Part shown: positions 50,554-59,589 of the stretch, in pieces
Numbering within the stretch: the stretch's first letter is position 1
How the letters are laid out: each line of letters begins with the position of its first letter
NCBI RefSeq assembly: GCF_021513275.1
Contig: NZ_CP090978.1
Location: forward strand, 2,108,001-2,172,000
DNA: 64,000 nt
Reading direction: 5' to 3'
From: Paenibacillus hexagrammi
GTDB lineage: Bacteria; Bacillota; Bacilli; Paenibacillales; NBRC-103111
The notes under the pieces: model-generated
What the model saw: the letters and a program-made list of their open reading frames with translations, nothing else
What the model was told of the DNA's origin: nothing
The model's database searches: none
Made by a program: the position numbers and the translations under genes

Positions 50554-51048
50554 TTAAGCGGATTTACATACTTTACGATATTTGAGATAGCTTCCGATTC
50601 GCCATACGCAAATATAGAGATAAGCCAGAACCATGGTCAGAACCGTAAACTCCGTATAGTCAAGACCTTTAAAATACTGAGACAAAGCCAGCCGAATGAC
50701 AATAACGGCAATGATGACATATTTAAAGTTTTTATTTTTCTTTGCATAAACGAACCCGTCTTCACGTTTCTCATAGCCGGTATGATAGAGCATAATACTA
50801 CCAAACGCCACGCCTAACACACCTGCGCAAAGCAATTCCCAAATCGCGGGGAGATGAAACGGATGATTCGGAATGTGAGCTAGTGAATTCAGCGAGAAAC
50901 CAAAAACGAGCAGCAAGGCAAAGACGGGAAGGACGATGCCGATTCCTTTTCTTCGTATAGGTTTATTACCGCCTTTCACCTTTAACCAAATGATGAGCCC
51001 GATAATTACGGCTACAATTCCATAGATAATCCATACTTCCATATTCAT
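50554..51048 (-). CDS. ccdC: CcdC family membrane protein
   Basis: 164 residues with about five transmembrane segments and the CcdC-type RRKGIGIVLPVF and YEKREDGFVYAKKNKNF segments. CcdC is a membrane protein linked by name to cytochrome c maturation; its exact role is unknown. ATG 51048 is chosen because AGGAGGCAG lies upstream; a 34-codon in-frame extension before it is not supported. Confidence 0.82.
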   Translation of the reverse strand: MNMEVWIIYGIVAVIIGLIIWLKVKGGNKPIRRKGIGIVLPVFALLLVFGFSLNSLAHIPNHPFHLPAIWELLCAGVLGVAFGSIMLYHTGYEKREDGFVYAKKNKNFKYVIIAVIVIRLALSQYFKGLDYTEFTVLTMVLAYLYICVWRIGSYLKYRKVCKSA

Positions 51049-51302
51049 TTTTTTACTGCCTCCTGTACATAGTTCGATCTTAGAATAAGTTGATTTGCAA
51101 TCTTCTAATTGTATCCTACAAGATTTTTCACAGAAAGTATTCAGGCACAAGATTGAAGCTGTCTCAGTCTTTAGACGGAGTAACGGAACATAATTCAGCG
51201 CTCAACGTTGCCAATATGGTATACATCAACTCCTTTTATTGGACTGTTACGTTCAGATAACCTCATCGTTTCATTATTATTTGGAGCAGGCATGTTGTAT
51301 TC

Positions 51303-51330
51303 AGAAAAAAGAAGAGGTTCCCCTCTTCAC
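51303..51330 (-). terminator. Intrinsic terminator of the DUF3231 gene
   Basis: On the minus strand GAAGAGG-GGAA-CCTCTTC followed by TTTTTT. Confidence 0.85.
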
Positions 51331-51358
51331 GGTCACGTTCATATATGTGGGTATTTCA

Positions 51359-52366
51359 TCAACTCCGAGTTAATTGTCTCCGGTCTTCCACCTGCGGGGG
51401 TTCCTCCATCCAACCGTTTGTAATCATAATTTCTCCTCCTTCCTTAATGAAAGGCAATATTTTCTGAGCTAGCTTCGCCAACTCTAGAGGCAAATCAGAT
51501 CGTAAATTAAACGCTCCTCCTAATGAACTGCTGCCTAAACCAAACGAACCGAGTAAATTCGTAATGTACATCATTAGCTTATCAGAAAATGGTGCGATGG
51601 TGGAATTGGTCGCTTTGCCAGCTGGAGTCGCAGGGGGCTCAATGAAATCCTGTCGCATAAACTCACCAAGTGACGTCTCCACGTCCTTCGAAAGTTTCAT
51701 CCCTTTAATAAAATATTCCTTAACTTCTTGGTTGTGCGCGACTTGTGCAAAGCCTATCATTAGCTGCATACCAATTAGATTCGTTTCAATGGAATTATGA
51801 ATTAGGGATATTTCTATTGCATTTAACGAACGTTTTTCTTTAAATAAATTAAATCCAGACAGATAGTGCTTATCCGTGATAAAGCTGATCTCTTTAGGCA
51901 CGGACATGAATGGGGGACGGACTAATACGCCTTTATCCAGCAGATAGTTGGAACAACGATCAAATATATCTTGAGCTTCGGCGGTCAGCTGTTTGAATAA
52001 CTGCCTGATATCTTGTCGATAAGACATGCTGAAGTACATGGAGAAGAGACTTGCTTCAATTTTACAAATGACGTTCAGAAACATAGGCTCGTAATAAAAA
52101 TCGAAGAGCTTCGGGACTCTTTTGTTCACATCGTTCGCTGTAAAACCTAATGGAGAAGCGGCTCCTTCATTTTGAAAAATGCTGTGAATCGTTTTAACAA
52201 CTTGATCGGATGCTGAGTAAGCATCTTGCAATATGTTATGTACGCTTTGATCTTCCGCATGCTCCAGGAAGTATTCCAAAAATCGAAGCAGCATCGTTTT
52301 TTCCTGATAAGTCATCCATAAGTTTCCGATTTCCGAGGACGTCAATGGTATTGAGTTTAAATTCAT
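51359..52366 (-). CDS. DUF3231 family protein
   Basis: 335 residues with two related halves of the DUF3231 type. Landmarks are LTSSEIGNLWMTYQEKTMLLRFLEYFLEHAED, GFTANDVN, the central DKGVLVRPPFMSVP, LNAIEISLIHNSIETNLIG and the end ITNGWMEEPPQVEDRRQL. The family is common in spore formers and related in part to CotF-like/ferritin-like helical proteins; function unknown. ATG 52366 is chosen because AAGGAGCG precedes it. The frame stays open for another 84 codons upstream but these have no family pattern. Confidence 0.87.
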   Translation of the reverse strand: MNLNSIPLTSSEIGNLWMTYQEKTMLLRFLEYFLEHAEDQSVHNILQDAYSASDQVVKTIHSIFQNEGAASPLGFTANDVNKRVPKLFDFYYEPMFLNVICKIEASLFSMYFSMSYRQDIRQLFKQLTAEAQDIFDRCSNYLLDKGVLVRPPFMSVPKEISFITDKHYLSGFNLFKEKRSLNAIEISLIHNSIETNLIGMQLMIGFAQVAHNQEVKEYFIKGMKLSKDVETSLGEFMRQDFIEPPATPAGKATNSTIAPFSDKLMMYITNLLGSFGLGSSSLGGAFNLRSDLPLELAKLAQKILPFIKEGGEIMITNGWMEEPPQVEDRRQLTRS

Positions 52367-52742
52367 AATTTCGCTCCTTTTTTTCAAATAGTTTTCGTCA
52401 TGGCCGTGTATTTCATACTTGATTGAGAAGTAAATCGGCTGAGATGGTAAATATACTGACATGAGGTATACCGTTGTCGGATTCGGTTTCTTTTGAAAAT
52501 AAATGAATCGTTGATGTATATCCTGCGCAAACCCGGACATACTAAGATTCGACGGTGATTCAAGAGAGAGTGTCGTGTCGGAGACAACACACGTCAAGGT
52601 AACATTGTCTTGAATCATTATAGAAGCGAGGGGATGTGCCGCAGAGCTCGTTAGCGTAGTATTACGTACTATCTGACAGGGATGAGGTAAAACCGAGCAG
52701 CGTAATATTCATAGCAAGTACCATTCATGCAATCACCGTCGA

Positions 52743-52772
52743 GAGGACTCCGTAAGGGGTCCTTTTTCTTTT
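52743..52772 (+). terminator. Orphan intrinsic terminator upstream of 52848 gene
   Basis: AGGACTCC-GTAA-GGGGTCCT (one G-U pair) followed by TTTTTCTTTT. No plus-strand gene lies before it, since the DUF3231 gene is on the other strand. Confidence 0.75.
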
Positions 52773-52847
52773 CGTTCACAATGCGGATATAAAAGGACCT
52801 AAAGGATATATTATGAAATAATATTGATTCGTAGGAGAGCCGCTTTC

Positions 52848-54095
52848 ATGCCACATCAAAAGTTTCAATCCGCTGACCTAAGACCGCGTTATGCTAAAGG
52901 GAAAATATCTGTATTCGGTATTAATTCTGTGTATCCTCGAATTCCATGGATGGCAGCTTGGTGGGCTGCCGCTTTTCCGGGATTCGGGCACATGTTTATA
53001 GGAAAATACCTTCAAGGCTTTGTTCTTATCATTTGGGAGCTTGTAGTAAACGGTCAAGCCCATTTAAACATGGGCATTGCTCTATCCTTTCTTGGCAGGT
53101 TTGATGAAGCTAAAGCTCAAATCGACCAGAATTGGGCACTGCTTTATGTGGCTGTTTACGCATACAGTATATGGGATAGTTATCGCAGCGCGGTTGAAAT
53201 CAACAAGAGTCACGTATTGTCAGAAATTGAAGATGCACCAATCGCACCTTCTGATGTGACTTTCTTTGAGGTAATTATCCTAGATAAGAAGAATCCTTGG
53301 GTTGGGATGCTCTGGTCCACTTTATCGCCTGGTTTGGGGCAATTATATGGCGGCAGTACGATTGTAGGGACATTCATCTTAGCTTGGTGGATATTTGTTT
53401 GCTATAAGGCCGTTGCGGTTCGAACTTGGCTCTATTCGTTCCTGGGGGATTTCAATAGTGCAGCTGCAATAGTGGATTGGCAGTGGTTTCTCTTTTTGCC
53501 TTCCATGTATGCATTTGCCATTTACCAAGCCTATACATCCGTTAATGAAAATAATACGTTATTCGATATTGAGCAAATAAGGCATCTAAGAGTGAGGGCG
53601 GCGAATTTGGCACATCTACACACACCTGAAGACCATACTGTACAAATAATAGCTACATTTGACCATTCCCCCTTTGTGGAGATGGCAATCCACGAAATCG
53701 AAAAATTAGGGGTGCCGGCACAGCACATCGTTGCATTGCCTCTGGAAAATCTTGACTCTCAAACCCATGTTCTTGATACGATTCATAGTGTTGACGGAAG
53801 AAGTGTTTTGGATGGGGCGATGATGAGCGGAACTATTTTGGCGGTTCTGGGAGCAATTTACGGATTTGTTTTGCATTGGGGACCTGTTATATGGGGATTG
53901 TTGGGCTTAGTTGGCGGATTCTTAATAGGATTAGCCATTGAAATAATCCTCAGTAAAAGGAAGCTTACCATTGCTTCGAGCCGTAAAAGTGAAGTGCTTT
54001 TAGAGATAACATGTCAAGCTTCCATGCAAACGAGGCTTATAAAAATTCTAAAATCCCGAAAGGCAATGGGGTTCGTAACGATGCCTAAACGCTGA
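52848..54095 (+). CDS. Multi-pass membrane protein of unknown function
   Basis: About 415 residues. Two related halves contain a W-x-x-x-W/S-P-G-x-G-x-x-x-G element (AAWWAAAFPGFGHMFIGKYLQG and MLWSTLSPGLGQLYGGSTIVG), reminiscent of TM2/DUF5683-type small membrane repeats. Then comes a soluble stretch (VQIIATFDHSPFVEMAIHEIEKLGVPAQHIVALPLEN) like a ferredoxin-fold sensor, then two more membrane helices (about 335-380). ATG 52848 follows TAGGAGAG. No family can be named firmly. The GC-rich hairpin after the gene (54119-54140) lacks a U tract. Confidence 0.8.
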   Translation: MPHQKFQSADLRPRYAKGKISVFGINSVYPRIPWMAAWWAAAFPGFGHMFIGKYLQGFVLIIWELVVNGQAHLNMGIALSFLGRFDEAKAQIDQNWALLYVAVYAYSIWDSYRSAVEINKSHVLSEIEDAPIAPSDVTFFEVIILDKKNPWVGMLWSTLSPGLGQLYGGSTIVGTFILAWWIFVCYKAVAVRTWLYSFLGDFNSAAAIVDWQWFLFLPSMYAFAIYQAYTSVNENNTLFDIEQIRHLRVRAANLAHLHTPEDHTVQIIATFDHSPFVEMAIHEIEKLGVPAQHIVALPLENLDSQTHVLDTIHSVDGRSVLDGAMMSGTILAVLGAIYGFVLHWGPVIWGLLGLVGGFLIGLAIEIILSKRKLTIASSRKSEVLLEITCQASMQTRLIKILKSRKAMGFVTMPKR

Positions 54096-54346
54096 GCTCT
54101 CTTATAAAATAATAAACGGCGACTGCTTGCGCAGCCGCCTCATGGGAGAGGAGAAACCGGACGAAGAGCTTATGGGGAAACGTAAGTCTTCTCCGCGGTT
54201 GTCTACGACATTCTCTGATGTCGATAATTCAAGGATAGCCTTCATATGGATATTTTATACATGGCACGGCAGGAAAATTTTTTGTTTCCATTTGGCGCAT
54301 GTGGTACGATAGCAAAAGAACTTCAGCCAGAAGGGAATCAGGAAGA

Positions 54347-54901
54347 ATGAGAGTCATTTCAGGAAACGCGAAAGGAAGAACACTTAAAGCCGTGCCAGGG
54401 ATGAGTACGAGACCGACAACGGATAAAGTGAAGGAAGCCATATTCAGTATGATTGGTCCGTATTTCGACGGAGGTCAAGTGCTTGATCTATTTGCAGGCA
54501 CCGGCGGACTAGGAATCGAAGCATTAAGCCGCGGCATAAGCAAAGCGGTTTTTATTGATGTGGAAAAGAAGAGTGTTGACACCGTGCATGCGAATCTGCA
54601 ATCAACCGGGTACAAGGACCAAGCCGAAGTATACCGCAATGATGCGGCAAGAGCCTTAAAGGTGCTAGCTAAACGGGAGCAAAAATTTGATCTGGTATTT
54701 CTTGATCCTCCTTATAAAATGAAAGTCATAGCAGAGTTGATAACGACTATGGAGGAGCTTGGCCTTCTTTCAAGCGATGTTTTCATAGTGGCCGAGCATG
54801 ATGCAGGTGATATACTGCCTGAAGCCATCGGCGAGTTGGAGCAGCAGCGAAGGTCTGAATACGGCGAGACGGCCGTAACGATTTATACAAGGATTTCTTA
54901 A
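54347..54901 (+). CDS. rsmD: 16S rRNA (guanine966-N2)-methyltransferase RsmD
   Basis: SAM-dependent m2G966 methyltransferase. [33 protein letters not shown] is the canonical start; the SAM motif [15 protein letters not shown] is near residue 45 and the catalytic DPPY near 122. About 184 residues. ATG 54347 with AGGAAG upstream. It precedes coaD as in many Bacillota. Confidence 0.95.
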   Translation: MRVISGNAKGRTLKAVPGMSTRPTTDKVKEAIFSMIGPYFDGGQVLDLFAGTGGLGIEALSRGISKAVFIDVEKKSVDTVHANLQSTGYKDQAEVYRNDAARALKVLAKREQKFDLVFLDPPYKMKVIAELITTMEELGLLSSDVFIVAEHDAGDILPEAIGELEQQRRSEYGETAVTIYTRIS

Positions 54902-54923
54902 TCCATTGAAGGAGATGAGAAGC

Positions 54924-55430
54924 ATGAAAAGACAAGAACATGGCATCACGGTTGCCGTATATCCCGGCAGCTTTGACCCAGTAACGCATGGTCACCTTGA
55001 TATTATACATAGAGCGGCTAAGGTGTTTGACAAGCTGATTGTGGCTGTTCTGAACAATACGTCTAAGAACCCTTTGTTTTCGCTGGAAGAAAGAATGGAG
55101 CTGATCCGGAAGGTCACCGCCGATTTGCCCAATGTTGAGGTGGACGGATTTCGTGATTTGCTTGTGAACTATACGAAAAAACGTAATGTAAATTTGATTG
55201 TTCGCGGGCTCCGTGCGGTATCTGATTTTGAATATGAACTGCAAATGGCTTCGACCAATCATAAATTAAATGAAGATATTGAGACATTCTTCATGACGTC
55301 GAAGCCTAAGTTTTCCTATTTAAGCTCCAGCATTGTCAAAGAAATCGCTCGCTTTCACGGACCCGTTGAAGATTTGGTTCCTGTTGAAGTCGAAGAGGCG
55401 TTACGTGCCAAATTCCCTGCAGCCAAGTAG
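54924..55430 (+). CDS. coaD: Phosphopantetheine adenylyltransferase
   Basis: Penultimate step of coenzyme A synthesis. Motifs [16 protein letters not shown] and the late [15 protein letters not shown] are intact; about 168 residues. ATG 54924 follows GAAGGAGATGAG. With coaBC elsewhere in the window, two CoA genes are present. Confidence 0.96.
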   Translation: MKRQEHGITVAVYPGSFDPVTHGHLDIIHRAAKVFDKLIVAVLNNTSKNPLFSLEERMELIRKVTADLPNVEVDGFRDLLVNYTKKRNVNLIVRGLRAVSDFEYELQMASTNHKLNEDIETFFMTSKPKFSYLSSSIVKEIARFHGPVEDLVPVEVEEALRAKFPAAK

Positions 55431-55435
55431 TCATA

Positions 55436-55464
55436 AATTCCGCTGACTGTCAGCGGAATTTTTT
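55436..55464. terminator. Terminator after coaD, overlapping the ylbJ 3' end
   Basis: AATTCCGCTGA-CTG-TCAGCGGAATT perfect stem followed by TTTT. The right arm lies in the last codons of the convergent ylbJ gene. Confidence 0.88.
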
Positions 55465-56745
55465 GCCGACTAGCAGATTGGTAATTAGAGACAGCAGGAT
55501 CATAACTCCCATTAGAAGCAGTAGCTGGATGCTGACGCTGCTCCACATCGTCCAGAGATGTCCGCCCTCAAGCGGGGTGTGAGCTGCTGTTTGTGTCACC
55601 GGATTCAGATCCAACCGTAAGAAGCTGGGCTCTGCCGAGGCAAACACCGACTCAAGGGGCTTCCACAGGAGAAATGTCGTCATGAAAGCAATTGCGGCAT
55701 GGAGTGTCCTGGCAATCAGGAATGGGGAGTAACGAACGTCGGTTTTAAAATGGAACCCTGCTGCCTGTGCATGTGCGGACAATCCGCCCCAACCAAGGAA
55801 AGCGCTGATAAAAGCTATTTTTAGAACGAGAGGAATGTCTTGCGTCTGGCTAAGAGAGTAGGAGCCTAGATAAATTTCAAACAATGCTTTGGTCCATTGC
55901 GGAGCCATGTCCGTATGCAAATGGAAGAAGCTCATCGCAGCACCAGCAAACAAACGGATAATATCAATGGCATGTGTGATGGTTACAACATGGATGATGA
56001 CAGAGAATATCATCATGTATCCGCCAATGAGCATTAACGTTTGTACAGACGAGGTGACGGAATCGCCAAGCAGCTTGCCGAAAGAACGGCCGTCTTCCAA
56101 ATAAGCTTCTCTCATAGCTTGTGAAGATCTTTGCCAGATAGAGCCGTTGGCGGTTTGGTGATGATCATGATTGTGGCTATGCTCGGAGGGTGCGAGCTGT
56201 TCGCCGGCGCTTCTTGATTTTCGAATACGTAGTAAGAGGCCGACTGCCAAGGCAGATACGTAATGAATGACAGCGAGCGTTGCTCCAAGGCTTGCACTGT
56301 GTAGAAAACCGACCCCTACCACGGTCAAAAGAAATAGCGGACTGCACAGGTGTGACAAGGCATTCAAGCGCTCAGCTTCGAATTGAGTAATGAGGCTCTT
56401 TTCCCGCAGATTTGCGGTAATTTTGGCTCCGGCGGGAAATCCTACAATCAAGCCCGAGGCCAAAGCCCATCCACTTACGCCGGGTAATCGAAAGATAAAA
56501 CGCATAAGCGGTGTAAGCAGCATCCCGACACCTTGAATGACGCCTAATCCGGTCAAGAGCTCGGTCAAAATGAAAAAAGGCATCAGTGCGGGAAAAACAA
56601 GCTTCCACCAAACCGTCAAGCCTTCTAGGGATGCTCGAAAGGCTTCATCTGGAAATAAAATAATGGATATCACAACGATGGCGGCTATCGCGCCTAGCAG
56701 CACCGTTGTTAGCTTACTGCTAGTGCGATTATTTGTACGGTGCAT
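55450..56745 (-). CDS. ylbJ: Sporulation integral membrane protein YlbJ
   Basis: 431-residue multi-pass membrane protein; in B. subtilis ylbJ is sigma-E dependent and needed for heat-resistant spores. Landmarks: ALMPFFILTELLTGLGV, the nucleoside-gate-like GFPAGAKITANLREKSLIT, and SAFLGWGGLSAHAQAAGF. A His/Ser-rich loop (EHSHNHDHHQT, about residues 188-198) is a local insertion. Encoded opposite to its neighbours as in the B. subtilis ylb region. Confidence 0.93.
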   Translation of the reverse strand: MHRTNNRTSSKLTTVLLGAIAAIVVISIILFPDEAFRASLEGLTVWWKLVFPALMPFFILTELLTGLGVIQGVGMLLTPLMRFIFRLPGVSGWALASGLIVGFPAGAKITANLREKSLITQFEAERLNALSHLCSPLFLLTVVGVGFLHSASLGATLAVIHYVSALAVGLLLRIRKSRSAGEQLAPSEHSHNHDHHQTANGSIWQRSSQAMREAYLEDGRSFGKLLGDSVTSSVQTLMLIGGYMMIFSVIIHVVTITHAIDIIRLFAGAAMSFFHLHTDMAPQWTKALFEIYLGSYSLSQTQDIPLVLKIAFISAFLGWGGLSAHAQAAGFHFKTDVRYSPFLIARTLHAAIAFMTTFLLWKPLESVFASAEPSFLRLDLNPVTQTAAHTPLEGGHLWTMWSSVSIQLLLLMGVMILLSLITNLLVGKKFR

Positions 56746-56866
56746 GAAGTCACCTCATCCTATAATATGCTTCATTTGTACGCGCCTGCAGACGGGTTTA
56801 GACCAAGCTGCCGCTTCTGCTGCGGGTAAAGATAGCGGCCATCTTAGCAGCAAGGGGGAAAACAAT

Positions 56867-57994
56867 ATGGACGATCAAGAAGACAACAGTGTTCGCACAT
56901 GGTCCAACGATTCATACCGGCATCCGAGAACCTCATCAACTCGTAGATATTTGGTTTCTGTTCTCGTGGGAGTTGTCATTATTTATTTACTCTTCTTTGT
57001 TCGGCTGCCATTCTTTATTTTCATGCCAGGCACGGCAGAAGAGATCAGACCGATGGTTTCAATCCCTGCGGGATCAAATACCGAGAAAGGCACTTTGATG
57101 CTGACGACGGTCCGAGTTGCTGATGCTAATGTGATGAGCTATCTGATTGCAGCCCTGCATCCTTACGAAGAGATCCAGCCTCAGTCCACAATCTTTCAAA
57201 ACGGCGAATCCGAACAAGAGTATTCACAGCGTCAGGAATTTGTTATGCTGACCTCACAGGCTAGTGCCATTCAGGCAGCCTATACCAAAGCAAAAATCCC
57301 ATATCACATCAATCACGAAGGTGTTATGGTGCTGCAGACGCTCCCTGGATTGTCAGGAGAGAAAGCATTAAAGACAGGCGATGTTTTGCTCAAAGCGGCA
57401 GATAAAGACATCAAGGAAGCTCAAGATTTGCTGGATGCCATCAAAGGCAAACAAGCAGGCGAATCCATCGATATTACGTTTAAAAGAAATCAAATTGAGC
57501 AGACGGAGACGTTGATGCTCGGCCTGCTGCCAAAGCAGGAGGGCTCCACACAGGAGCAGAGGGCTGGGATAGGTGTAGTTCCAGCGGATATGCAGGCTGT
57601 AAAGGCTGATAACGAGCAGCAGCAGGTGACCATCAAAGCCGGCGAGATTGGAGGACCGTCGGCAGGTCTGATGTTCTCGCTAGAGATTTACAATCAATTA
57701 GTGCCGGAGGATATCACGAAGGGGCATCGCATTGCAGGCACAGGCACAATTGAAACAGTTGATGGTGTAGTCGGTCCAATTGGTGGCATTGAGCACAAGA
57801 TTATTGCCGCAGATAAGGAAGGCGCTGAATACTTTTTTGCACCTAAAGATGTGACTCTTTCGAATGGCTCCAAAATTGAAAATTACTCAGATGCAGTCAA
57901 GCGGGCAAAGCAAATCAAATCCAAGATGAAAATTGTCGAAATCGGAACGATGGACGACGCGCTTAGGTTCTTGGAAGGACTTCCTGCCAAATAA
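56867..57994 (+). CDS. ylbL: PDZ-Lon type serine protease (SepM/YlbL family)
   Basis: Membrane-anchored S16 protease. An N-terminal transmembrane helix (about 30-50), a PDZ domain (about 140-225; LPGLSGEKALKTGDVLLKAADKDI) and a Lon-type domain. The catalytic Ser is in GEIGGPSAGLMF and the Lys in GPIGGIEHKI. 375 residues. ATG 56867 follows AAGGGGGAA. B. subtilis YlbL is linked to the DNA damage checkpoint by clearing YneA; streptococcal SepM processes a pheromone. Which applies here is unknown. Confidence 0.92.
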   Translation: MDDQEDNSVRTWSNDSYRHPRTSSTRRYLVSVLVGVVIIYLLFFVRLPFFIFMPGTAEEIRPMVSIPAGSNTEKGTLMLTTVRVADANVMSYLIAALHPYEEIQPQSTIFQNGESEQEYSQRQEFVMLTSQASAIQAAYTKAKIPYHINHEGVMVLQTLPGLSGEKALKTGDVLLKAADKDIKEAQDLLDAIKGKQAGESIDITFKRNQIEQTETLMLGLLPKQEGSTQEQRAGIGVVPADMQAVKADNEQQQVTIKAGEIGGPSAGLMFSLEIYNQLVPEDITKGHRIAGTGTIETVDGVVGPIGGIEHKIIAADKEGAEYFFAPKDVTLSNGSKIENYSDAVKRAKQIKSKMKIVEIGTMDDALRFLEGLPAK

Positions 57995-58085
57995 CGACTC
58001 TGTTATGAATATTTTGTGCGCTGATTGGTTGACAAAAGGCGAACCTACTGGATATAATAATCTTTGTTTGTTTGGGGTGATAATC

Positions 58086-58595
58086 ATGCTGATTCACTTG
58101 AAAGATCTTGCTCTAAAAGGACAACCGGTTCACTTGACGGAAGACATGAATGTTCCTGCCGTTTTTCAAGGTAGACAAGACATCCTTCGTTATAGTCCCG
58201 TACATGTCGATCTTCATGCGGTGCATGAAGGTGGAGCGGCTAAAGTTAGCGGAAAGTTAACGTTGGATTTGGAGTTAAGCTGTTCACGATGCTTATCGCA
58301 CGTCAAGCAAACAATCGAGCTTCCCTTCAAGGAAGTTTTCACGCAGAAGCTGGATGAAGATGCCGAGGAAGACGAGGATGTTCATCTGGTTACTGAAGAT
58401 AAAATCGATTTGGAGCCTTACGTGGCAGAAAATGTAGTGGTGGGTTTACCATACATACCACTTTGTGATGAAGCTTGTAAAGGTCTCTGTCCGGTGTGCG
58501 GAGGAAACCGCAATCAGCATGATTGCGGCTGCAAGGTAGAGAAGATTGACCCTCGACTTGCAGGACTCGCGGACTTTTTTAACAAAAATGAATGA
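58086..58595 (+). CDS. yceD: YceD/DUF177 family protein (YlbN)
   Basis: About 169 residues. Zinc-ribbon-like cysteines CSRC and CDEACKGLCPVCGGNRNQHDCGC mark the family. YceD proteins usually lie just before rpmF, as here, and are linked to 23S rRNA or large-subunit metabolism. ATG 58086 (MLIHLKDLALKG). Confidence 0.92.
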   Translation: MLIHLKDLALKGQPVHLTEDMNVPAVFQGRQDILRYSPVHVDLHAVHEGGAAKVSGKLTLDLELSCSRCLSHVKQTIELPFKEVFTQKLDEDAEEDEDVHLVTEDKIDLEPYVAENVVVGLPYIPLCDEACKGLCPVCGGNRNQHDCGCKVEKIDPRLAGLADFFNKNE

Positions 58596-58618
58596 AATTT
58601 GCTTAAGGAGGTGGGAAT

Positions 58619-58792
58619 ATGGCAGTACCTCAAAGAAGAACGTCCAAAACTCGTCGCGACAAGCGCCGTACTCACTTTAAACTGGAAGTTCCAGGTATGG
58701 TAAAATGCGACCAATGTGGAGAGCTCAAGCTGGCGCACCGCGTTTGCAAAACTTGTGGTTCTTACAAAGGAAGAGAGATCGTAAAAGCATAG
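58619..58792 (+). CDS. rpmF: 50S ribosomal protein L32
   Basis: 57 residues, [20 protein letters not shown]...[28 protein letters not shown]. The four cysteines (CxxC...CxxC) are the zinc-binding version of L32. AAGGAGGTG lies upstream. A terminator follows before fapR. Confidence 0.97.
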   Translation: MAVPQRRTSKTRRDKRRTHFKLEVPGMVKCDQCGELKLAHRVCKTCGSYKGREIVKA

Positions 58793-58801
58793 TAAGTCGA
58801 T

Positions 58802-58838
58802 ATAGTACTTCATCCTAGTGTGAGGTGCTATTTTTTTT
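58802..58838 (+). terminator. Intrinsic terminator after rpmF
   Basis: AGTACTTC/GAGGTGCT stem with G-U pairs, then TTTTTTTT. Confidence 0.72.
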
Positions 58839-58874
58839 GCTTTCTTTTTCCTTGTAAATTTAATATACTACAAT

Positions 58875-58891
58875 TTAGTATCTGGTAATAA
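58875..58891. promoter_or_regulatory. FapR operator upstream of fapR
   Basis: TTAGTATCTGGTAATAA closely matches the FapR box (TTAGTACC-N-GGTACTAA type dyad) and lies 25 bases before the fapR start. Malonyl-CoA would relieve repression at such a site. A -10-like TATACT just upstream is uncertain. Confidence 0.7.
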
Positions 58892-58915
58892 GAGCATCTC
58901 ACAAGATAAAAGGCG

Positions 58916-59491
58916 GTGGACGCCATCGAACGCCTTCCAAAACGGCAAAGGCAGCAGCTGCTGCTGCAGGAGATTGAAGCCAATCCCTTCATGACCGATG
59001 AAGAGCTGATGAGAAGGTTTCAAGTCAGCATTCAAACGGTTCGACTGGATCGATTGGAGCTGGGGATTCCCGAGCTTCGGGAGCGAATGAAACATATGGC
59101 CGTCAAAACTTACGATCAAGTTCGTTCTTTGGATTTGGAGGAAGTTATTGGCGAAGTAATTGATATCCAACTTGACCAGAGCGGTATTTCTATATTTGAA
59201 ATCAAGGATGAACATATTTTTTCGAGGACAAAAATCGCTAGGGGACATCACATTTTTTCCCAAGCCAACTCCTTGGCCGTTGCAGTCATTAATGATCCGA
59301 TTGCATTGACAGCATCAGCGGACATCAGGTTCATTCGACCGGTCAAACTTGGAGAAAAATGTATTTCTAAGGCGTACGTCCGCTCCATCTCCAAAGGGAA
59401 AGCTAGAGTCGAGGTGTTTACTTATGTGGGGGACGAAGCGGTGTTTCGAGGGAATTTTGTCATCTTTCATTCTAAGAAAGAACAGCACTAA
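58916..59491 (+). CDS. fapR: FapR transcription factor
   Basis: Repressor of fatty acid and phospholipid synthesis genes, released by malonyl-CoA. The N-terminal DeoR-like helix-turn-helix ([29 protein letters not shown]) is followed by a hot-dog ligand domain ([36 protein letters not shown]). About 191 residues from GTG 58916. It heads the operon plsX-fabH-fabD-fabG-acpP. Confidence 0.95.
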   Translation: MDAIERLPKRQRQQLLLQEIEANPFMTDEELMRRFQVSIQTVRLDRLELGIPELRERMKHMAVKTYDQVRSLDLEEVIGEVIDIQLDQSGISIFEIKDEHIFSRTKIARGHHIFSQANSLAVAVINDPIALTASADIRFIRPVKLGEKCISKAYVRSISKGKARVEVFTYVGDEAVFRGNFVIFHSKKEQH

Positions 59492-59589
59492 GCAAGAATG
59501 AACACCGTCGAGCGAAGCAAATGCTGTAGGAGAATCACTCCTGCGGAAGCGAAAATCCGATAAGCAGCTTAAGAGGGAGGACAGTTTGC

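Noticed and set aside
51208-51423. 71-codon plus-strand frame between ccdC and the DUF3231 gene
   Set aside because: It overlaps the DUF3231 3' end and its terminator and lacks a ribosome binding site.
52367-52618. 84-codon N-terminal extension of the DUF3231 protein
   Set aside because: The frame is open, but the DUF3231 domain begins at the ATG at 52366, which has AAGGAGCG upstream; the extension has no family similarity that I can see.
54119-54140. Terminator after the 52848 gene
   Set aside because: The GC-rich hairpin GGCG(A)CTGC/GCAG(C)CGCC has no U tract.
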